Source of the DNA: Ectobacillus panaciterrae DSM 19096
GTDB taxonomy: Bacteria > Bacillota > Bacilli > Bacillales > Bacillaceae_G
Assembly (NCBI RefSeq): GCF_000430785.1
Contig: NZ_AUMR01000003.1
Span: forward strand, 124,001-188,000
Reading direction: 5' to 3'
DNA: 64,000 bases
Shown here piece by piece: positions 1-11,013 of this stretch. How positions within the stretch are numbered: position 1 is the first letter of the stretch; the number at the start of each line of letters is the position of its first letter. The notes under the pieces were generated by a model. The model was not told the origin of the DNA. It made no database searches and saw nothing but the letters and a program-made list of their open reading frames with translations. The position numbers were made by a program, and so were the translations under genes.

Positions 1-395
1 TTAAAACGGCAGCTGTGGCGGATTATCGTCCAAAAAATGCGCATGAGGAAAAGATGAAGAAGCAAGACGGTGATCTTGTCATTGAATTAGAGCGTACAAT
101 TGATATTTTGCGGACGCTTGGCGCACAAAAAGATAAACAGCTGCTCATTGGATTTGCAGCGGAAACGGCAAATGTAGAAGAATATGCGAGGCGAAAGCTG
201 GAAACGAAAAACCTGGATATGATTGTCGCAAATGACGTCAAAGCGGAAGGTGCCGGTTTTGGAACGGATACAAATATTGTAACAATCTATAAAAGAAGCG
301 GTGAAACGATCCCCCTCCCGATTCTCTCTAAAACAGAAGTGGCACAACATATTTTAGCAGAGGTACAAGATATGCTAGAAGAGGTTATAGCATGA
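1..395 (+). CDS. coaBC: CoaBC bifunctional flavoprotein, C-terminal part (5' end outside window)
   Basis: Coenzyme A biosynthesis: phosphopantothenoylcysteine decarboxylase/phosphopantothenate-cysteine ligase, cytoplasmic. The window opens inside the gene; the reading frame is open from base 3 and ends at the TAA-less TGA at 393-395. Only about 130 residues of the C-terminal CoaB (ligase) domain are present, with AAVADYRP, GFAAET, a NDV turn and GFGTDTN, all typical of the CoaB nucleotide-binding fold. There is no start codon here. Its stop overlaps the priA ATG by 4 nt (ATGA), so the two are translationally coupled, as in other Bacillus genomes. Family assignment is secure; the N-terminal CoaC half cannot be seen. 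Confidence 0.9.
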   Translation, partial: KTAAVADYRPKNAHEEKMKKQDGDLVIELERTIDILRTLGAQKDKQLLIGFAAETANVEEYARRKLETKNLDMIVANDVKAEGAGFGTDTNIVTIYKRSGETIPLPILSKTEVAQHILAEVQDMLEEVIA

Positions 396-2794
396 AGGTG
401 GCCAGCGTCATTGTTGACGTGCCGGCGAGACAAACAGACCGCCCGTTTGACTATCTGATTCCGAAACGCTGGGAGGATCTCGTGCAGGCCGGGATGCGTG
501 TCGTTGTTCCATTTGGTCCGCGTAAGCTGCAGGGCTTTATCATTGCCGTAAAAGATACAATGGATGTAGAAAGAGAAAAGCTAAAGGAATTGAATGAGCT
601 GCTGGATGTTACGCCTGTTTTAACCGAAGAGCTGCTCGGACTCGGTTTTTGGTTAACGGACGAAACACTTTGTTTCACCATTTCAGCATTCCAAGCAATG
701 CTTCCGACAGCTGTGAAAGCCACTTATAACAAACAGCTTGTACTGCGCAATCCGGAAGAGATTGAGGAGAATGTTCGCGCTTTGTTCGGCAGCCGCGACA
801 CGATAGATTGGAAAGACATTGACGAGAAGTGGTATCGATCCGTTCGAAACAGCATCGCTGCAGGGGCCATTGAGGTTGTATACGAGGTAAAGGATCGTGT
901 TCAAAAGAAAAAACAGCGCGTCATTTATCCGGTGCTGCTTCAAGAAGAAATCGAGCAGATAGCTGCTGGGTTAAAGAGTCAAAAGCAACAGGATCTTTTA
1001 TACTATTTTCTTGAAAACTACGAGCCGATTCCGTTAAAAACTTTGAAGGAAGAGCTTCAAATTACCGACGCGCCGATAAAGACTTTAGTTAAAAAGGGTC
1101 TGCTCTACGAAAAGTATGTGGAAGTATATCGTGATCCGTACGAAGATACCCGCTTCAAGCGGACAAAGCCGTTTCCGCTGACAGAGGAGCAGAAAACATC
1201 TATTGCACCTATCCTCTCTGATATTGAGCAGGAACAGCACCGTACATTTCTGATGTACGGCGTAACAGGAAGCGGAAAGACAGAAATATATTTACAATCA
1301 ATTGAAGCGGTTCTGCAAAAAGGAAAAGAAGCGATTATGCTTGTACCGGAGATTTCGCTCACACCGCAAATGGTAGAGCGCTTTAAAGGCCGCTTCGGTT
1401 CGCAGGTTGCTGTGTTGCACAGCGCTCTTTCTGCAGGCGAGAAATACGACGAGTGGCGGAAGATTCAGCGTAAAGAAGTAAAAGTGGTTGTCGGAGCGCG
1501 TTCGGCTGTATTTGCTCCATTTGAAAATCTCGGCATCATCATTATTGACGAGGAGCATGAATCAAGCTACAAGCAGGAGGATAATCCCCGCTATCATGCA
1601 CGCGATGTGGCTATTCATCGCGGTGAATATCATGGCTGTCCCGTTATTTTAGGCAGCGCGACACCTACCCTGGAGTCGTTTGCCCGGGCATCTAAACATG
1701 TATATCATCTTTTGACTATGTCAAAGCGCATGAACGACCAAGCGCTTCCGACTGTAGAAATTGTAGATATGCGCGAGGAGCTTCGTGAGGGCAATCGCTC
1801 TATGTTCTCGAAGCTTCTGCATGAAAAAATTCAAGATCGGCTTGATAAAAATGAACAAACCGTGCTCTTCTTAAATCGGCGCGGTCATTCCTCGTTTGTG
1901 ATGTGCCGTGATTGCGGATATGTCATGCAATGTCCGCATTGCGATATTTCTTTAACATATCACCGTATGAATCAACGCTTAAAGTGCCATTACTGTAATC
2001 ATGAGGAGCCGCTTCCAAGTGCATGTCCAGCTTGCAGCAGCTCGTATATCCGTTTTTTCGGCACAGGCACGCAAAAGGTCGAGGAGGAATTGGCAAGGCT
2101 GTTTCCGGAGGCACGCGTGATTCGGATGGATGTAGATACGACAAGCAGGAAAGGCGCACATGAAAAGCTACTGACCAAATTCGGAGAAGGGAAAGCGGAT
2201 ATTTTGCTCGGTACGCAAATGATAGCAAAGGGGCTTGACTTCCCGAATGTGACGCTGGTCGGTGTTCTGACCGCAGATACGATGCTGCACCTGCCAGACT
2301 TCAGGGCGAGTGAAAAAACCTATCAGCTTCTGACCCAGGTAAGCGGACGGGCAGGGCGCCATAAGCTGCCCGGCGAGGTTGTGATTCAAACGTACACGCC
2401 GGAGCATTACAGCGTGCAGCTTGCGAGAGAACAGCAGTATGCTGCGTTTTTTGAACATGAAATGCATATACGCAAGCTCCATCAATATCCTCCGTACTAC
2501 TATTTAACGTTAGTGACGGTTTCTCATCCTGAGCTTCTGCAGACTGTACATATTACAGAAAAAATTGTTTCAATGCTCAGACAAAAATGTTCGCCGCAAA
2601 CGATTATTCTCGGTCCGGTTGCATCGCCGATTGCAAGGGTAAAAGATAGATATCGATATCAATGCATGATAAAATACAAACGGGAACCAAACTTAAAGCA
2701 CGTCTTGCGGTTTATCAATGAACATTATCAGGCAGCCATGACAAAAGAACAGCTGCAAATATCTATTGATTTTAACCCAACTATGTTAATGTAG
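392..2794 (+). CDS. priA: Primosomal protein N', replication-restart helicase PriA
   Basis: Superfamily 2 3'-5' DNA helicase that recognises forked DNA and reloads the replisome after fork arrest. The 800-residue length is normal for Bacillus. The N-terminal third is the DNA-binding region; Walker A GVTGSGKTE lies near residue 290 and the Walker B box DEEH near residue 384. A zinc module around residues 504-550 carries paired cysteines (CRDCG, CPHC, CHYC, CPAC), the hallmark of PriA. The helicase C-domain motifs QMIAKGLDFP and QVSGRAGR follow. The ATG overlaps the coaBC stop by 4 nt. It is followed after 11 nt by def, with SD CGGAGG between them. Nothing unusual. Confidence 0.96.
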   Translation: MKVASVIVDVPARQTDRPFDYLIPKRWEDLVQAGMRVVVPFGPRKLQGFIIAVKDTMDVEREKLKELNELLDVTPVLTEELLGLGFWLTDETLCFTISAFQAMLPTAVKATYNKQLVLRNPEEIEENVRALFGSRDTIDWKDIDEKWYRSVRNSIAAGAIEVVYEVKDRVQKKKQRVIYPVLLQEEIEQIAAGLKSQKQQDLLYYFLENYEPIPLKTLKEELQITDAPIKTLVKKGLLYEKYVEVYRDPYEDTRFKRTKPFPLTEEQKTSIAPILSDIEQEQHRTFLMYGVTGSGKTEIYLQSIEAVLQKGKEAIMLVPEISLTPQMVERFKGRFGSQVAVLHSALSAGEKYDEWRKIQRKEVKVVVGARSAVFAPFENLGIIIIDEEHESSYKQEDNPRYHARDVAIHRGEYHGCPVILGSATPTLESFARASKHVYHLLTMSKRMNDQALPTVEIVDMREELREGNRSMFSKLLHEKIQDRLDKNEQTVLFLNRRGHSSFVMCRDCGYVMQCPHCDISLTYHRMNQRLKCHYCNHEEPLPSACPACSSSYIRFFGTGTQKVEEELARLFPEARVIRMDVDTTSRKGAHEKLLTKFGEGKADILLGTQMIAKGLDFPNVTLVGVLTADTMLHLPDFRASEKTYQLLTQVSGRAGRHKLPGEVVIQTYTPEHYSVQLAREQQYAAFFEHEMHIRKLHQYPPYYYLTLVTVSHPELLQTVHITEKIVSMLRQKCSPQTIILGPVASPIARVKDRYRYQCMIKYKREPNLKHVLRFINEHYQAAMTKEQLQISIDFNPTMLM

Positions 2795-2805
2795 CGGAGG
2801 AAACT

Positions 2806-3276
2806 ATGGCATTTTTAGAAATTGTGAAACATCCGAACGAGGTACTGGAGACTCCTTGTGACCGCGTGTTGGATTTTGATAAGAAGCTGACAAAGCTTTT
2901 GAATGATATGTACGAAACAATGCTCACGGCTGACGGAGTAGGGCTTGCAGCGCCGCAAGTCGGCGTATCCAAGCAAATTGCTGTTGTCGATGCAGACGAT
3001 AAGCATGGTCGCATTGATCTAATTAATCCTGTTATTTTAGAAGCGCGCGGAGAACAGATAGGTCCTGAAGGCTGCCTAAGTTTTCCCGACCTTTTTGGCG
3101 AAGTGAAGCGTGCCGATTACGTGAAGGTTCGTGCGCAAAACCGGCGGGGGAAAGTATTTGTAATGGAAGCAAGAGGCTTTCTTGCCCGGGCAATCCAGCA
3201 TGAAATTGATCACTTGCACGGTGTGTTATTTACTTCTAAGGTAACAAGATATTATGAGCCGGATGAACTGGAGTAG
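2806..3276 (+). CDS. def: Peptide deformylase
   Basis: Removes the N-formyl group from nascent proteins, a metal-dependent step. All three family motifs are visible: [10 protein letters not shown] near residues 45-54, EGCLSFP near residues 87-93 (metal-binding Cys), and HEIDHLHG near residues 130-137 (two metal-binding His and the catalytic Glu). At 156 residues it is a type 1 (short, E. coli-like) deformylase rather than the longer type 2 enzyme many Firmicutes carry as a second copy. SD GGAGG precedes the ATG at 2806. It sits directly before fmt, which makes the formyl group that this enzyme removes. Confidence 0.95.
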   Translation: MAFLEIVKHPNEVLETPCDRVLDFDKKLTKLLNDMYETMLTADGVGLAAPQVGVSKQIAVVDADDKHGRIDLINPVILEARGEQIGPEGCLSFPDLFGEVKRADYVKVRAQNRRGKVFVMEARGFLARAIQHEIDHLHGVLFTSKVTRYYEPDELE

Positions 3277-3290
3277 AAGGAGAGTTTAAT

Positions 3291-4235
3291 ATGGTGAAAG
3301 TTGTATTTATGGGAACACCGGATTTTTCCGTACCGGTGCTTCGTCAAATTATAGAAGATGGACATGAAGTAATCGGTGTTGTTACACAGCCGGACCGGCC
3401 GGTCGGGCGCAAAAAAGTGCTGACACCGCCTCCGGTTAAAGTGGAAGCACAAAAGCACGGCATTCCAGTGCTGCAGCCGTTAAAGATTCGTGAGCAAGCG
3501 GAATATGAAAAGGTGCTTTCCCTGCAGCCCGATTTAATTGTGACGGCAGCGTTCGGACAAATATTGCCAAACGAAATTTTGGAAGCGCCGAAATACGGAT
3601 GTATTAATGTACATGCCTCGCTGCTTCCGGAACTGCGCGGAGGTGCGCCGATTCATTATTCCATTATTCAAGGAAAAGAAAAGACAGGCATCACGATTAT
3701 GTATATGGTTGAAAAATTGGATGCCGGCGATATTTTAACGCAGGTCGAGGTTCCGATTACCGAACGCGAAACGGTAGGCACGCTTCATGATAAGCTGAGC
3801 GAAGCGGGAGCAAAGCTTTTATCGCAAACAATGCCGTTATTGCTTGAAGGAAAATTAACGCCTATTTCGCAGGAAGATGAAAAAGCAACATTTGCATACA
3901 ATATTAAACGGGAGCAGGAAAAGATTGATTGGACAAAAACCGGTGAAGAAATTTACAATCACATTCGCGGTCTGCACCCTTGGCCTGTTGCTTACACTAC
4001 ATTAAACGGACAAGTTGTAAAAGTATGGTGGGGCGAGAAAGTGAAGGTTCTTACTGAACAAGAGCCAGGCACAATACTGGCGCTTGAAGCAGACGGATTT
4101 GTAGTTGCGACAGGCAATAAAACTGCCATTAAAATTACAGATTTGCAGCCCGCTGGCAAAAAGCGTATGGACGGCGGACAATTTTTGCGCGGAACTCAAG
4201 TAAAGACTGGCATAAAGGCAGGAGTCGAAGAATGA
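3291..4235 (+). CDS. fmt: Methionyl-tRNA formyltransferase
   Basis: Transfers formyl from 10-formyl-tetrahydrofolate to initiator Met-tRNA. It begins with the FMT core signature [13 protein letters not shown]. The catalytic and folate-binding block [16 protein letters not shown] lies near residues 106-121 (His and Arg of the family HxSLLPxxRG motif). The C-terminal OB-like tRNA-binding domain covers roughly residues 205-314. The length of 314 is normal. SD AAGGAGAG lies 8 nt before the ATG. The stop overlaps the rsmB ATG (ATGA), indicating coupling. Confidence 0.96.
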   Translation: MVKVVFMGTPDFSVPVLRQIIEDGHEVIGVVTQPDRPVGRKKVLTPPPVKVEAQKHGIPVLQPLKIREQAEYEKVLSLQPDLIVTAAFGQILPNEILEAPKYGCINVHASLLPELRGGAPIHYSIIQGKEKTGITIMYMVEKLDAGDILTQVEVPITERETVGTLHDKLSEAGAKLLSQTMPLLLEGKLTPISQEDEKATFAYNIKREQEKIDWTKTGEEIYNHIRGLHPWPVAYTTLNGQVVKVWWGEKVKVLTEQEPGTILALEADGFVVATGNKTAIKITDLQPAGKKRMDGGQFLRGTQVKTGIKAGVEE

Positions 4236-5566
4236 AAAAAAACGTGCGCGAGCTTGCGCTGGAAGGTTTGCTGCAGGTCGAAAAAAACGGCGCCTACAGC
4301 AACCTTCTGTTAAACAGCCTCATTGAAAAGAACAAGCTGGAAGGAAAAGATACGGGTTTGTTGACTGAAATCGTATATGGCACAATCCAAAGACGGGATA
4401 TACTCGATTTTTATTTGCAGCCATTTTTACGCAAAAAGGTTGAACCGTGGGTAAGAGTCCTGCTCCGGCTGTCCTTGTACCAAATGGTATTTTTAGACCG
4501 TGTGCCGGCGCATGCCGCTATTTATGAAGCGGTGGAGATTGCAAAAAAGCGGGGGCATAAAGGCATCAGCTCTCTTGTCAATGGAGTGCTTCGTTCTATT
4601 CAGCGCCAAGGCGTGCCGTCACTCGATGAAATCAAAAATCCGGCGAAACGTCTTGCCATTGAAACAAGCCATCCCGAGTGGCTTGTAGAAGAATGGATCC
4701 GGGCATATGATCTTGAAACGGCGAGAAAGATGTGTGAAGTCAACTTGCTTCCTCCTGTTCCGACAGCGCGGGTCAATGCTGATAAAACAACAGTAGAAGA
4801 TGTTTTGGACATGCTAAACCATGAAGGAATTGAGGCCAAAAAAGGCGATCTTTCAGAGGATGCGGTACAAATTAAACAAGGCAATGCTGCACATACGCGA
4901 GCATTTCGGGAAGGTTTTTTATCTATTCAGGATGAAAGCTCTATGCTTGTAGCGCGCGCCCTCGGTCCTGAAGAAGGAGATACCGTTCTTGACAGCTGTG
5001 CTGCCCCGGGTGGAAAAACATCTCATATCGCAGAGCGTCTGCATGGGAGCGGCAAAGTTATTTCTCTTGATCTGCACCAGCACAAGGTACGCTTAATTCA
5101 AGAACAGGTAAAGCGCCTGGATCTCCATAATGTAGAAGCAAAAGCGCTCGATGCGAGAAAAGCGAGAGAGCATTTCGAAGACGAAACGTTTGATAAAATT
5201 TTAGTGGATGCTCCGTGCTCAGGCTTTGGCGTTATTCGTAGAAAGCCGGACATCAAGCTTGGGAAAAGTGCGGCTGACAGTGAAAAGCTGTCTCATATTC
5301 AGCTTGCAATTTTAGAGGAAACCGCTCCTCTTTTGAAAAAGGGTGGGCGTCTCGTATACAGTACGTGTACGATTGAACAAGCGGAAAACGAAAAGGTTGT
5401 TCATGCCTTTTTACAGTCTCATCCCGAGTTCGAATGGGATCTGTCTGTAAAGGACCGGCTGCCGAAAGTACTCGAACCGTATGTGGAAAAAGGAGAGGTG
5501 CAAATTTTGCCGCACTACTTTTTAACAGACGGATTTTATATTGCGTGTTTACGAAAGAAGGTATAA
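4232..5566 (+). CDS. rsmB: 16S rRNA (cytosine-967-C5)-methyltransferase RsmB
   Basis: SAM-dependent m5C methyltransferase of the small-subunit rRNA. The N-terminal NusB-like RNA-binding domain (about residues 1-140) precedes a Rossmann methyltransferase domain. The SAM motif I is [17 protein letters not shown] near residue 250; motif [20 protein letters not shown] and motif [15 protein letters not shown] carry the two catalytic cysteines of RNA m5C methyltransferases. The length of 444 is normal. The ATG overlaps the fmt stop by 4 nt. The last bases of the gene contain the Shine-Dalgarno for rlmN. Confidence 0.95.
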   Translation: MKKNVRELALEGLLQVEKNGAYSNLLLNSLIEKNKLEGKDTGLLTEIVYGTIQRRDILDFYLQPFLRKKVEPWVRVLLRLSLYQMVFLDRVPAHAAIYEAVEIAKKRGHKGISSLVNGVLRSIQRQGVPSLDEIKNPAKRLAIETSHPEWLVEEWIRAYDLETARKMCEVNLLPPVPTARVNADKTTVEDVLDMLNHEGIEAKKGDLSEDAVQIKQGNAAHTRAFREGFLSIQDESSMLVARALGPEEGDTVLDSCAAPGGKTSHIAERLHGSGKVISLDLHQHKVRLIQEQVKRLDLHNVEAKALDARKAREHFEDETFDKILVDAPCSGFGVIRRKPDIKLGKSAADSEKLSHIQLAILEETAPLLKKGGRLVYSTCTIEQAENEKVVHAFLQSHPEFEWDLSVKDRLPKVLEPYVEKGEVQILPHYFLTDGFYIACLRKKV

Positions 5567-5570
5567 CATC

Positions 5571-6659
5571 ATGGAAACAACGATTAAACAAGAACAGTCT
5601 AAGGCTGAAACGAGAAAGCCATCCATTTATTCACTTGAACTTCATGATTTGCAAGCGTGGGTGAAGGAACAAGGAGAGCCGGCGTTTCGCGCAGGCCAAA
5701 TTTATGATTGGCTCTATAAAAAACGCGTCGCTTCTTTTGAAGAAATGACGAACCTTTCTAAAGGATTGCGGGAAAAATTGTCGAATTCCTTTGACATTAC
5801 CACGTTAAAAACACTTGTAAAGCAAGTTTCTTCCGATGGTACAATCAAATTTTTATTCGAATTGTATGACGGATACTCTATTGAAACAGTTTTGATGCGC
5901 CATGAATACGGAAACTCTGTCTGTGTTACAACACAAGTTGGCTGCCGGATCGGTTGTACATTCTGCGCTTCTACGCTTGGCGGATTAAAGCGTAATCTTG
6001 AAGCCGGAGAAATTGTGGCCCAAGTTGTAGAAGTACAGCGCGCTATTGATGAGGCAGAAGATCGTGTCAGCTCTGTTGTTGTAATGGGAATCGGCGAGCC
6101 GTTTGACAATTACGACAATCTTATGGCCTTTTTGCGCATTATAAACCACGATAAGGGCATTCATATCGGCGCACGCCACATTACTGTATCTACGAGCGGC
6201 ATCATTCCGAAAATTTATAAGTTTGCAGATGAAAATATCCAGATTAATTTTGCAATTTCCCTGCACGCGCCAAATACGGAATTGCGTTCAAAGCTTATGC
6301 CGATTAACCGTGCGTATAAGCTGCCGGATTTAATTGAATCTGTAAAATATTACACTGAAAAAACAGGGCGCCGTGTAACGTTCGAATACGGATTGTTTGG
6401 CGGGGAGAATGACCAAGTTGAGCATGCTGAGGAATTGGCGCAGCTTCTCAAAGGGTTAAAGTGTCATGTGAATTTGATTCCGGTTAACTATGTGCCGGAA
6501 CGCAATTATGTCAGAACACCGCGCGAGCAAATTTTCAGCTTCGAAAAAATTTTAAAGAACCACGGCATCAACGTAACGATTCGTCGCGAACAAGGTCATG
6601 ATATCGACGCGGCCTGCGGTCAATTACGTGCAAAGGAGCGCAAAGAAGAGACGAGGTGA
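5571..6659 (+). CDS. rlmN: Dual-specificity RNA methyltransferase RlmN (radical SAM)
   Basis: Radical-SAM enzyme making m2A at 23S rRNA A2503 and in some tRNAs. The [4Fe-4S] motif C-x3-C-x2-C is visible as CRIGCTFC near residues 124-131. [11 protein letters not shown] is the SAM-binding GGEP-type loop, and the C-terminal [22 protein letters not shown] carries the conserved catalytic cysteine. I chose the ATG at 5571 (362 residues), which has SD AAGAAGG inside the end of rsmB; an upstream in-frame start would overlap rsmB without an SD. Four bases separate it from the rsmB stop and prpC follows after 4 nt. Confidence 0.94.
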   Translation: METTIKQEQSKAETRKPSIYSLELHDLQAWVKEQGEPAFRAGQIYDWLYKKRVASFEEMTNLSKGLREKLSNSFDITTLKTLVKQVSSDGTIKFLFELYDGYSIETVLMRHEYGNSVCVTTQVGCRIGCTFCASTLGGLKRNLEAGEIVAQVVEVQRAIDEAEDRVSSVVVMGIGEPFDNYDNLMAFLRIINHDKGIHIGARHITVSTSGIIPKIYKFADENIQINFAISLHAPNTELRSKLMPINRAYKLPDLIESVKYYTEKTGRRVTFEYGLFGGENDQVEHAEELAQLLKGLKCHVNLIPVNYVPERNYVRTPREQIFSFEKILKNHGINVTIRREQGHDIDAACGQLRAKERKEETR

Positions 6660-6663
6660 AACT

Positions 6664-7428
6664 ATGAAAACTGTTTTTCTGTCTGACAGGGGAAAAGTTC
6701 GTCAGCATAACGAAGACAGCGCCGGCGTATTTCAGAATTTAGACGGAGCTATTTTGGCAATTGTGGCAGATGGAATGGGAGGTCACCGGGCCGGCGATGT
6801 TGCCAGCTCGATGACCATCCAATTGTTTCATGATTATTGGAAGCAAACCTATAACATGGATACACCGAAAAAAGCGGAGCAATGGCTTCGCGGTCACGTT
6901 GAGATCATTAATGAACGTGTATACAAGTATGCGTTGGAAAACAAAGAGTGCCAAGGAATGGGTACAACAATTGTCGTTGCAATTTGCACAAAGCAATTTG
7001 CGACGATCGGTCATATCGGAGACAGCCGCTGTTATATGATATCAGAAGGTAATATGTCTCTTGTGACAGAGGATCATTCGCTTGTCAACGAGCTTGTGCG
7101 TCACGGAGAAATCTCAAAAGAAGACGCCGAATATCACCCTCGTAAGCATGTGCTGCTTCGCGCTCTTGGAACGGAACAGCAAGTAACGCTTGATGTGAAA
7201 ACTTTGGTTATAGAGCAAGGGGACCAATTGCTTTTATGCTCTGACGGATTGTCTAATAAAGTTTCTGTTGAGGAAATGGAAAGTATGTTGCAAACGGACG
7301 CAACGCTTGAAAAAAAGGGCGAACAGCTCATTGAGAGGGCAAACGACATGGGCGGAGAAGATAATATTACGCTTGTTCTAGTTGATTATATCGATTCAGC
7401 CAATGAAAGTGGGTGCGCACAGACGTGA
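6664..7428 (+). CDS. prpC: PP2C-family Ser/Thr protein phosphatase (PrpC/Stp)
   Basis: Mn-dependent cytosolic phosphatase that reverses phosphorylation by the neighbouring kinase PrkC. All PP2C metal-binding motifs are visible: [13 protein letters not shown] near the N-terminus, VADGMGGH near residue 36, GHIGDSR near residue 118, SDGLSN near residue 193, and GGEDNITLV at the C-terminus. At 254 residues it is a bare catalytic domain, as in B. subtilis. The ATG at 6664 follows SD GAGGTGA; a longer upstream frame overlaps rlmN and lacks support. Its TGA overlaps the prkC ATG (TGATG), so kinase and phosphatase are translated as a coupled pair. Confidence 0.95.
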   Translation: MKTVFLSDRGKVRQHNEDSAGVFQNLDGAILAIVADGMGGHRAGDVASSMTIQLFHDYWKQTYNMDTPKKAEQWLRGHVEIINERVYKYALENKECQGMGTTIVVAICTKQFATIGHIGDSRCYMISEGNMSLVTEDHSLVNELVRHGEISKEDAEYHPRKHVLLRALGTEQQVTLDVKTLVIEQGDQLLLCSDGLSNKVSVEEMESMLQTDATLEKKGEQLIERANDMGGEDNITLVLVDYIDSANESGCAQT

Positions 7429-9410
7429 TGATTGGAAAGCGCCTGAATGACCGCTATAAGCTGTTAAAGATGATTGGCGGCGGCGGAATGGCCAATGTTT
7501 ACTTAGCTCACGATGGTATTTTGGATCGGGATGTGGCCGTGAAAATACTCCGGCTGGATTATGCAAATAATGAAGAGTTTATTAAGCGTTTTCACCGTGA
7601 AGCACAATCTGTCACTACGCTGTCTCATTCGAATATAGTCAATATTTATGATGTCGGGGAAGAGGACGGAATTTACTATCTTGTCATGGAATATGTACCC
7701 GGACAAACATTAAAGCAATACATACAGCAAAAGGGGATGCTCCCTGTTTCCGAAGCGCTTGATATTATGGAACAGCTCACCTCCGCGATGGCGCACGCGC
7801 ATCATTTTGAAATTGTGCACAGGGATATTAAGCCGCAAAACATCTTGGTTCGCGATGACGACCATGTGGTGAAGGTTACAGACTTCGGCATTGCTACAGC
7901 AACAACCGCTACAACCATTACGCATACAAATTCTGTGCTTGGATCTGTTCATTATTTGTCTCCTGAACAAGCGCGCGGCGGCGTAGCCAATAAGCAATCA
8001 GATATATATTCTCTCGGCATTGTGATGTTTGAGCTGCTGACGGGAAGACCTCCGTTTTCTGGAGAGTCTGCTGTTTCTATCGCTTTAAAGCATTTGCAGA
8101 ATGAAACACCGTCTCCGAAGCGCTGGAATCCGGATATTCCGCAAAGTGTGGAAAACATCATTTTAAAGGCAACTGCAAAGGATCCGTTCCATCGCTATCA
8201 ATCAGTCGATGAAATGAAGATGGATCTTATGACCGCGCTATATCCCGAGCGGGCAAACGAGCAGCGCTTCATTATTCCTGAGGATGAGGACGCGACAAAA
8301 GTGATACCGGTTATTCGCGAAGATGCTTTTCAGGAAAGCGGGATTGAAGAAACCATTATTAATACAGGAAAAATAGAATTAGAGACAGAACAGCCGATTA
8401 AACAGGAAAAGAAACAAGAGAAGACACAAGAGAAGAAACCGAAAAGCAAGTTTATGAGAAGCATGTTCATTGTCTTATTTCTTCTCATTCTTGGCGGAAT
8501 CGCTGCTGTAACCGTTGTGCCGGGCTTTTTCATTCCAAAGGATGTAAAAATACCGGACGTATCGGGCAAAACATACGCAGATGCCGTCAGTGTTTTAATT
8601 AATAAAGGATTCGAAGTCGCCTCTTCTCCTGAAATAGTGTATACGGATAAGACGGAAGAAGGCAAAGTAATTAAAACAAACCCGGAAGCGGGAAGAGTTG
8701 TTAAAGAAAATACAAAGATTACTATTTTCCAATCCGGCGGCAAAAAGAAGACAAAAATGAAGAATTATGTAGGTGAATCGTACGACAGTGTAGAAGCGGA
8801 GCTTAAGGAGCGCTACAAAGATGTCGTTAATTACTCGAGTGAAAGTGACAAACCCAAAGGGGAAATCATCGATCAATTGCCGAAAGCTGGGGAATCCGTT
8901 GTGGAGGATGAAACCGATGTACGCGTGTGGGTAAGCTCCGGTCCGAAGCGCTTTTCTTTAAACGATATGACAGGATGGACGGAAAACGACGTAAGAAGTT
9001 ATGCGGAGGAGAGAAAATTCGGAGTGGACGTGAATCAGGATTATTCTGATACGGTGGAAAAAGGTAAAGTCATATATCATGTACCTAAACCCGGAGCTCT
9101 TTTGAAAGAGGGGGATAAAGTCACGGTTGTCATATCGAAGGGATCGAAGGAGAAGCCGCCTAAAACAGTATCGGCTGACAATATCCAGGTTCCTTATGAG
9201 CCGGCGACACCAGGTCAGCCGCAAACGATAGAAATTTATAAGGAAGATATGGAGAATACTATGGCAAAGCCGGTTGAAACGAGAACAATCACGGCACCGG
9301 CCACCCTTTCCATCAAGCTTATCATCCCATACGGAAAAACGGCGCGCTATAAGATTGTGCGCGACGGCAAAACCTTCATAGAAAAAGAAGTGCCGTATCC
9401 GTACGATTGA
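7428..9410 (+). CDS. prkC: Ser/Thr protein kinase PrkC with PASTA repeats
   Basis: Membrane kinase that senses muropeptides or peptidoglycan and phosphorylates targets in germination and cell-wall control. Visible parts, in order: glycine-rich loop GGGGMANVY near residue 18, VAVKIL Lys, catalytic loop HRDIKPQN near residues 130-137, DFGIA, activation segment with Thr-rich TATTATTIT, and SPEQARG. An acidic/Lys-rich linker leads to a single membrane helix near residues 345-368 ([15 protein letters not shown]). Outside are three PASTA repeats (roughly 370-580) and an Ig-like tail. The start is taken at the ATG at 7428 by homology to MxIGKR starts; GTG codons at 7413 and 7425 are alternatives. 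The 660-residue length fits Bacillus PrkC. Confidence 0.94.
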   Translation: MIGKRLNDRYKLLKMIGGGGMANVYLAHDGILDRDVAVKILRLDYANNEEFIKRFHREAQSVTTLSHSNIVNIYDVGEEDGIYYLVMEYVPGQTLKQYIQQKGMLPVSEALDIMEQLTSAMAHAHHFEIVHRDIKPQNILVRDDDHVVKVTDFGIATATTATTITHTNSVLGSVHYLSPEQARGGVANKQSDIYSLGIVMFELLTGRPPFSGESAVSIALKHLQNETPSPKRWNPDIPQSVENIILKATAKDPFHRYQSVDEMKMDLMTALYPERANEQRFIIPEDEDATKVIPVIREDAFQESGIEETIINTGKIELETEQPIKQEKKQEKTQEKKPKSKFMRSMFIVLFLLILGGIAAVTVVPGFFIPKDVKIPDVSGKTYADAVSVLINKGFEVASSPEIVYTDKTEEGKVIKTNPEAGRVVKENTKITIFQSGGKKKTKMKNYVGESYDSVEAELKERYKDVVNYSSESDKPKGEIIDQLPKAGESVVEDETDVRVWVSSGPKRFSLNDMTGWTENDVRSYAEERKFGVDVNQDYSDTVEKGKVIYHVPKPGALLKEGDKVTVVISKGSKEKPPKTVSADNIQVPYEPATPGQPQTIEIYKEDMENTMAKPVETRTITAPATLSIKLIIPYGKTARYKIVRDGKTFIEKEVPYPYD

Positions 9411-9430
9411 GATTAACAAGGAGTGAGTAT

Positions 9431-10312
9431 ATGCCAGAAGGCAAAATCATTAAAGCGTTGAGCGGCTTTTATTATGTAGCGCACGAAGGAGGCGTAACGC
9501 AATGCCGTGGACGCGGTGTGTTTCGCAAAAATAAAATTACGCCTCTCGTGGGCGACTACGCTGTGTTTCAAGCGGATAATGAAAGCGAAGGCTATATTTT
9601 AGAGATAGGGGAGAGAAAGAATGAGCTTGTTCGTCCTCCTATCGCAAATGTGGATCAGGCCATTCTTGTTTTTTCGGCGGTAGAGCCGGATTTCAGCACG
9701 CTTTTGCTGGATCGCTTTTTAGTGCTGATCGAGTTTAATCATATTGAACCGATTATTTGTATCAGCAAAATTGACTTAGCAGATGAACGAACGCTGCAAG
9801 AAATTAAGCAATATGCTGCCGACTATCGAAACATGGGGTATGAGGTTTTATTTACTTCTACAGCGATTGAGGACAGCATCGACCGATTGCGTCCGCTCCT
9901 GCAGAATAAAGTATCTGTAGTAGCAGGCCAATCAGGAGTCGGCAAGTCTTCTCTTTTAAATATTCTTCGTCCGGAGCTGGAGCTGAAAACGAGCGGTATT
10001 TCCTCTCATTTGGGACGCGGCAAGCATACAACGCGGCACGTGGAACTGATTGAAGTGGGAACAGGTCTTGTTGCCGATACACCGGGTTTTAGCTCTTTAG
10101 ATTTCATCGATATTGAAGTAGAAGATTTGACCGATTGCTTCCCGGAGTTTAAATCGCGTAAGCAGTCCTGTAAATTCAGGGGATGTACGCATCTCTCCGA
10201 ACCGAAGTGCGCTGTTAAGGAAGCGGTTGAGGATGGAACTATTCCTCGTTACCGGTACGAGCATTATGTACAATTTGTTCAGGAAATAAGAGATAGAAAG
10301 CCGAGGTATTAA
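9431..10312 (+). CDS. rsgA: Ribosome small subunit-dependent GTPase RsgA
   Basis: Circularly permuted GTPase (YloQ/RsgA, CpgA) that checks late assembly of the 30S subunit. An N-terminal OB fold is followed by the G4 motif SKIDL near residue 117, which comes before G1 [12 protein letters not shown] near residue 169 and G3 DTPGFS near residue 217; this order shows the permutation. The C-terminal zinc module has [17 protein letters not shown]. The ATG at 9431 follows SD AAGGAGTGAG; starting at the in-frame ATG 24 nt upstream would bypass that SD. Length 293. It follows prkC, a kinase reported to phosphorylate this GTPase in B. subtilis, and precedes rpe by 2 nt. Confidence 0.95.
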   Translation: MPEGKIIKALSGFYYVAHEGGVTQCRGRGVFRKNKITPLVGDYAVFQADNESEGYILEIGERKNELVRPPIANVDQAILVFSAVEPDFSTLLLDRFLVLIEFNHIEPIICISKIDLADERTLQEIKQYAADYRNMGYEVLFTSTAIEDSIDRLRPLLQNKVSVVAGQSGVGKSSLLNILRPELELKTSGISSHLGRGKHTTRHVELIEVGTGLVADTPGFSSLDFIDIEVEDLTDCFPEFKSRKQSCKFRGCTHLSEPKCAVKEAVEDGTIPRYRYEHYVQFVQEIRDRKPRY

Positions 10313-10314
10313 AC

Positions 10315-10959
10315 ATGGTTAAAATTGCACCATCGATTTTGTCAGCTGATTTCGCCAGACTTGGCGAAGAGATTAAAGATGTAGAAAAAGGCGGGGCAGA
10401 TTACATACACGTCGATGTGATGGACGGTCATTTTGTGCCTAATATTACGATTGGCCCCCTTATTGTGGAAGCGATTCGTCCTATTACGTCTTTGCCGCTT
10501 GATGTTCATCTTATGATAGAACAGCCGGATGCATACATTCCGGAATTTGTAAAGGCAGGGGCAGATATCATTACTGTACATGCGGAAGCGTGTCCGCACC
10601 TGCATCGCACGATTCAGCTGATTAAATCATTTGGCATTAAAGCAGGAGTTGTTTTAAATCCGCATACGTCTGTATCTGTAATTGAGCATGTTCTTGGCGA
10701 TATAGATATGGTGCTTTTGATGACGGTCAATCCAGGTTTTGGCGGTCAAAAGTTTATTCACTCTGTATTGCCTAAAATCAAACAAGTATCCGAAATGGTA
10801 CGCGAACGAAACTTGCAGGTCGAAATTGAGGTAGATGGCGGAGTAAATGCCGAGACAGCAAGACTGTGCATAGAAGCAGGCGCAAATGTGCTGGTAGCCG
10901 GTTCAGCGGTGTACAATCAAAAAGACCGCGCGCAAGCTATCCGCGAAATTCGTGGATAA
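10315..10959 (+). CDS. rpe: Ribulose-phosphate 3-epimerase
   Basis: Pentose phosphate pathway TIM-barrel enzyme interconverting ribulose 5-phosphate and xylulose 5-phosphate. Visible signatures: APSILSADF at the N-terminus, [12 protein letters not shown] near residues 33-44 (metal-binding His and catalytic Asp), DVHLMIE near residue 63, [12 protein letters not shown] near residues 137-148 and the catalytic VDGGV near residue 175. The length of 214 is typical. It follows rsgA by 2 nt and ends just before a strong intrinsic terminator, so it closes the long coaBC-rpe operon. Confidence 0.96.
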   Translation: MVKIAPSILSADFARLGEEIKDVEKGGADYIHVDVMDGHFVPNITIGPLIVEAIRPITSLPLDVHLMIEQPDAYIPEFVKAGADIITVHAEACPHLHRTIQLIKSFGIKAGVVLNPHTSVSVIEHVLGDIDMVLLMTVNPGFGGQKFIHSVLPKIKQVSEMVRERNLQVEIEVDGGVNAETARLCIEAGANVLVAGSAVYNQKDRAQAIREIRG

Positions 10960-10964
10960 CAGGG

Positions 10965-10992
10965 GGCAATCCGATTATCGGATTGCCTTTTT
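10965..10992 (+). terminator. Intrinsic terminator after rpe
   Basis: GGCAATCCGA at 10965-10974 pairs with TCGGATTGCC at 10978-10987 across a 3-nt loop and is followed by TTTTT. It is a perfect 10-bp GC-rich stem ending the upstream operon. thiN starts 22 nt later, so thiN needs read-through or a promoter that I cannot place. Confidence 0.88.
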
Positions 10993-11013
10993 ATATAGAA
11001 GGGAGATGCCGAA

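Noticed and set aside
2168-2485. Long antisense reading frames opposite priA, smc, fabD and other genes
   Set aside because: They lie fully under well-supported genes, lack SD sites and have no recognisable domains.
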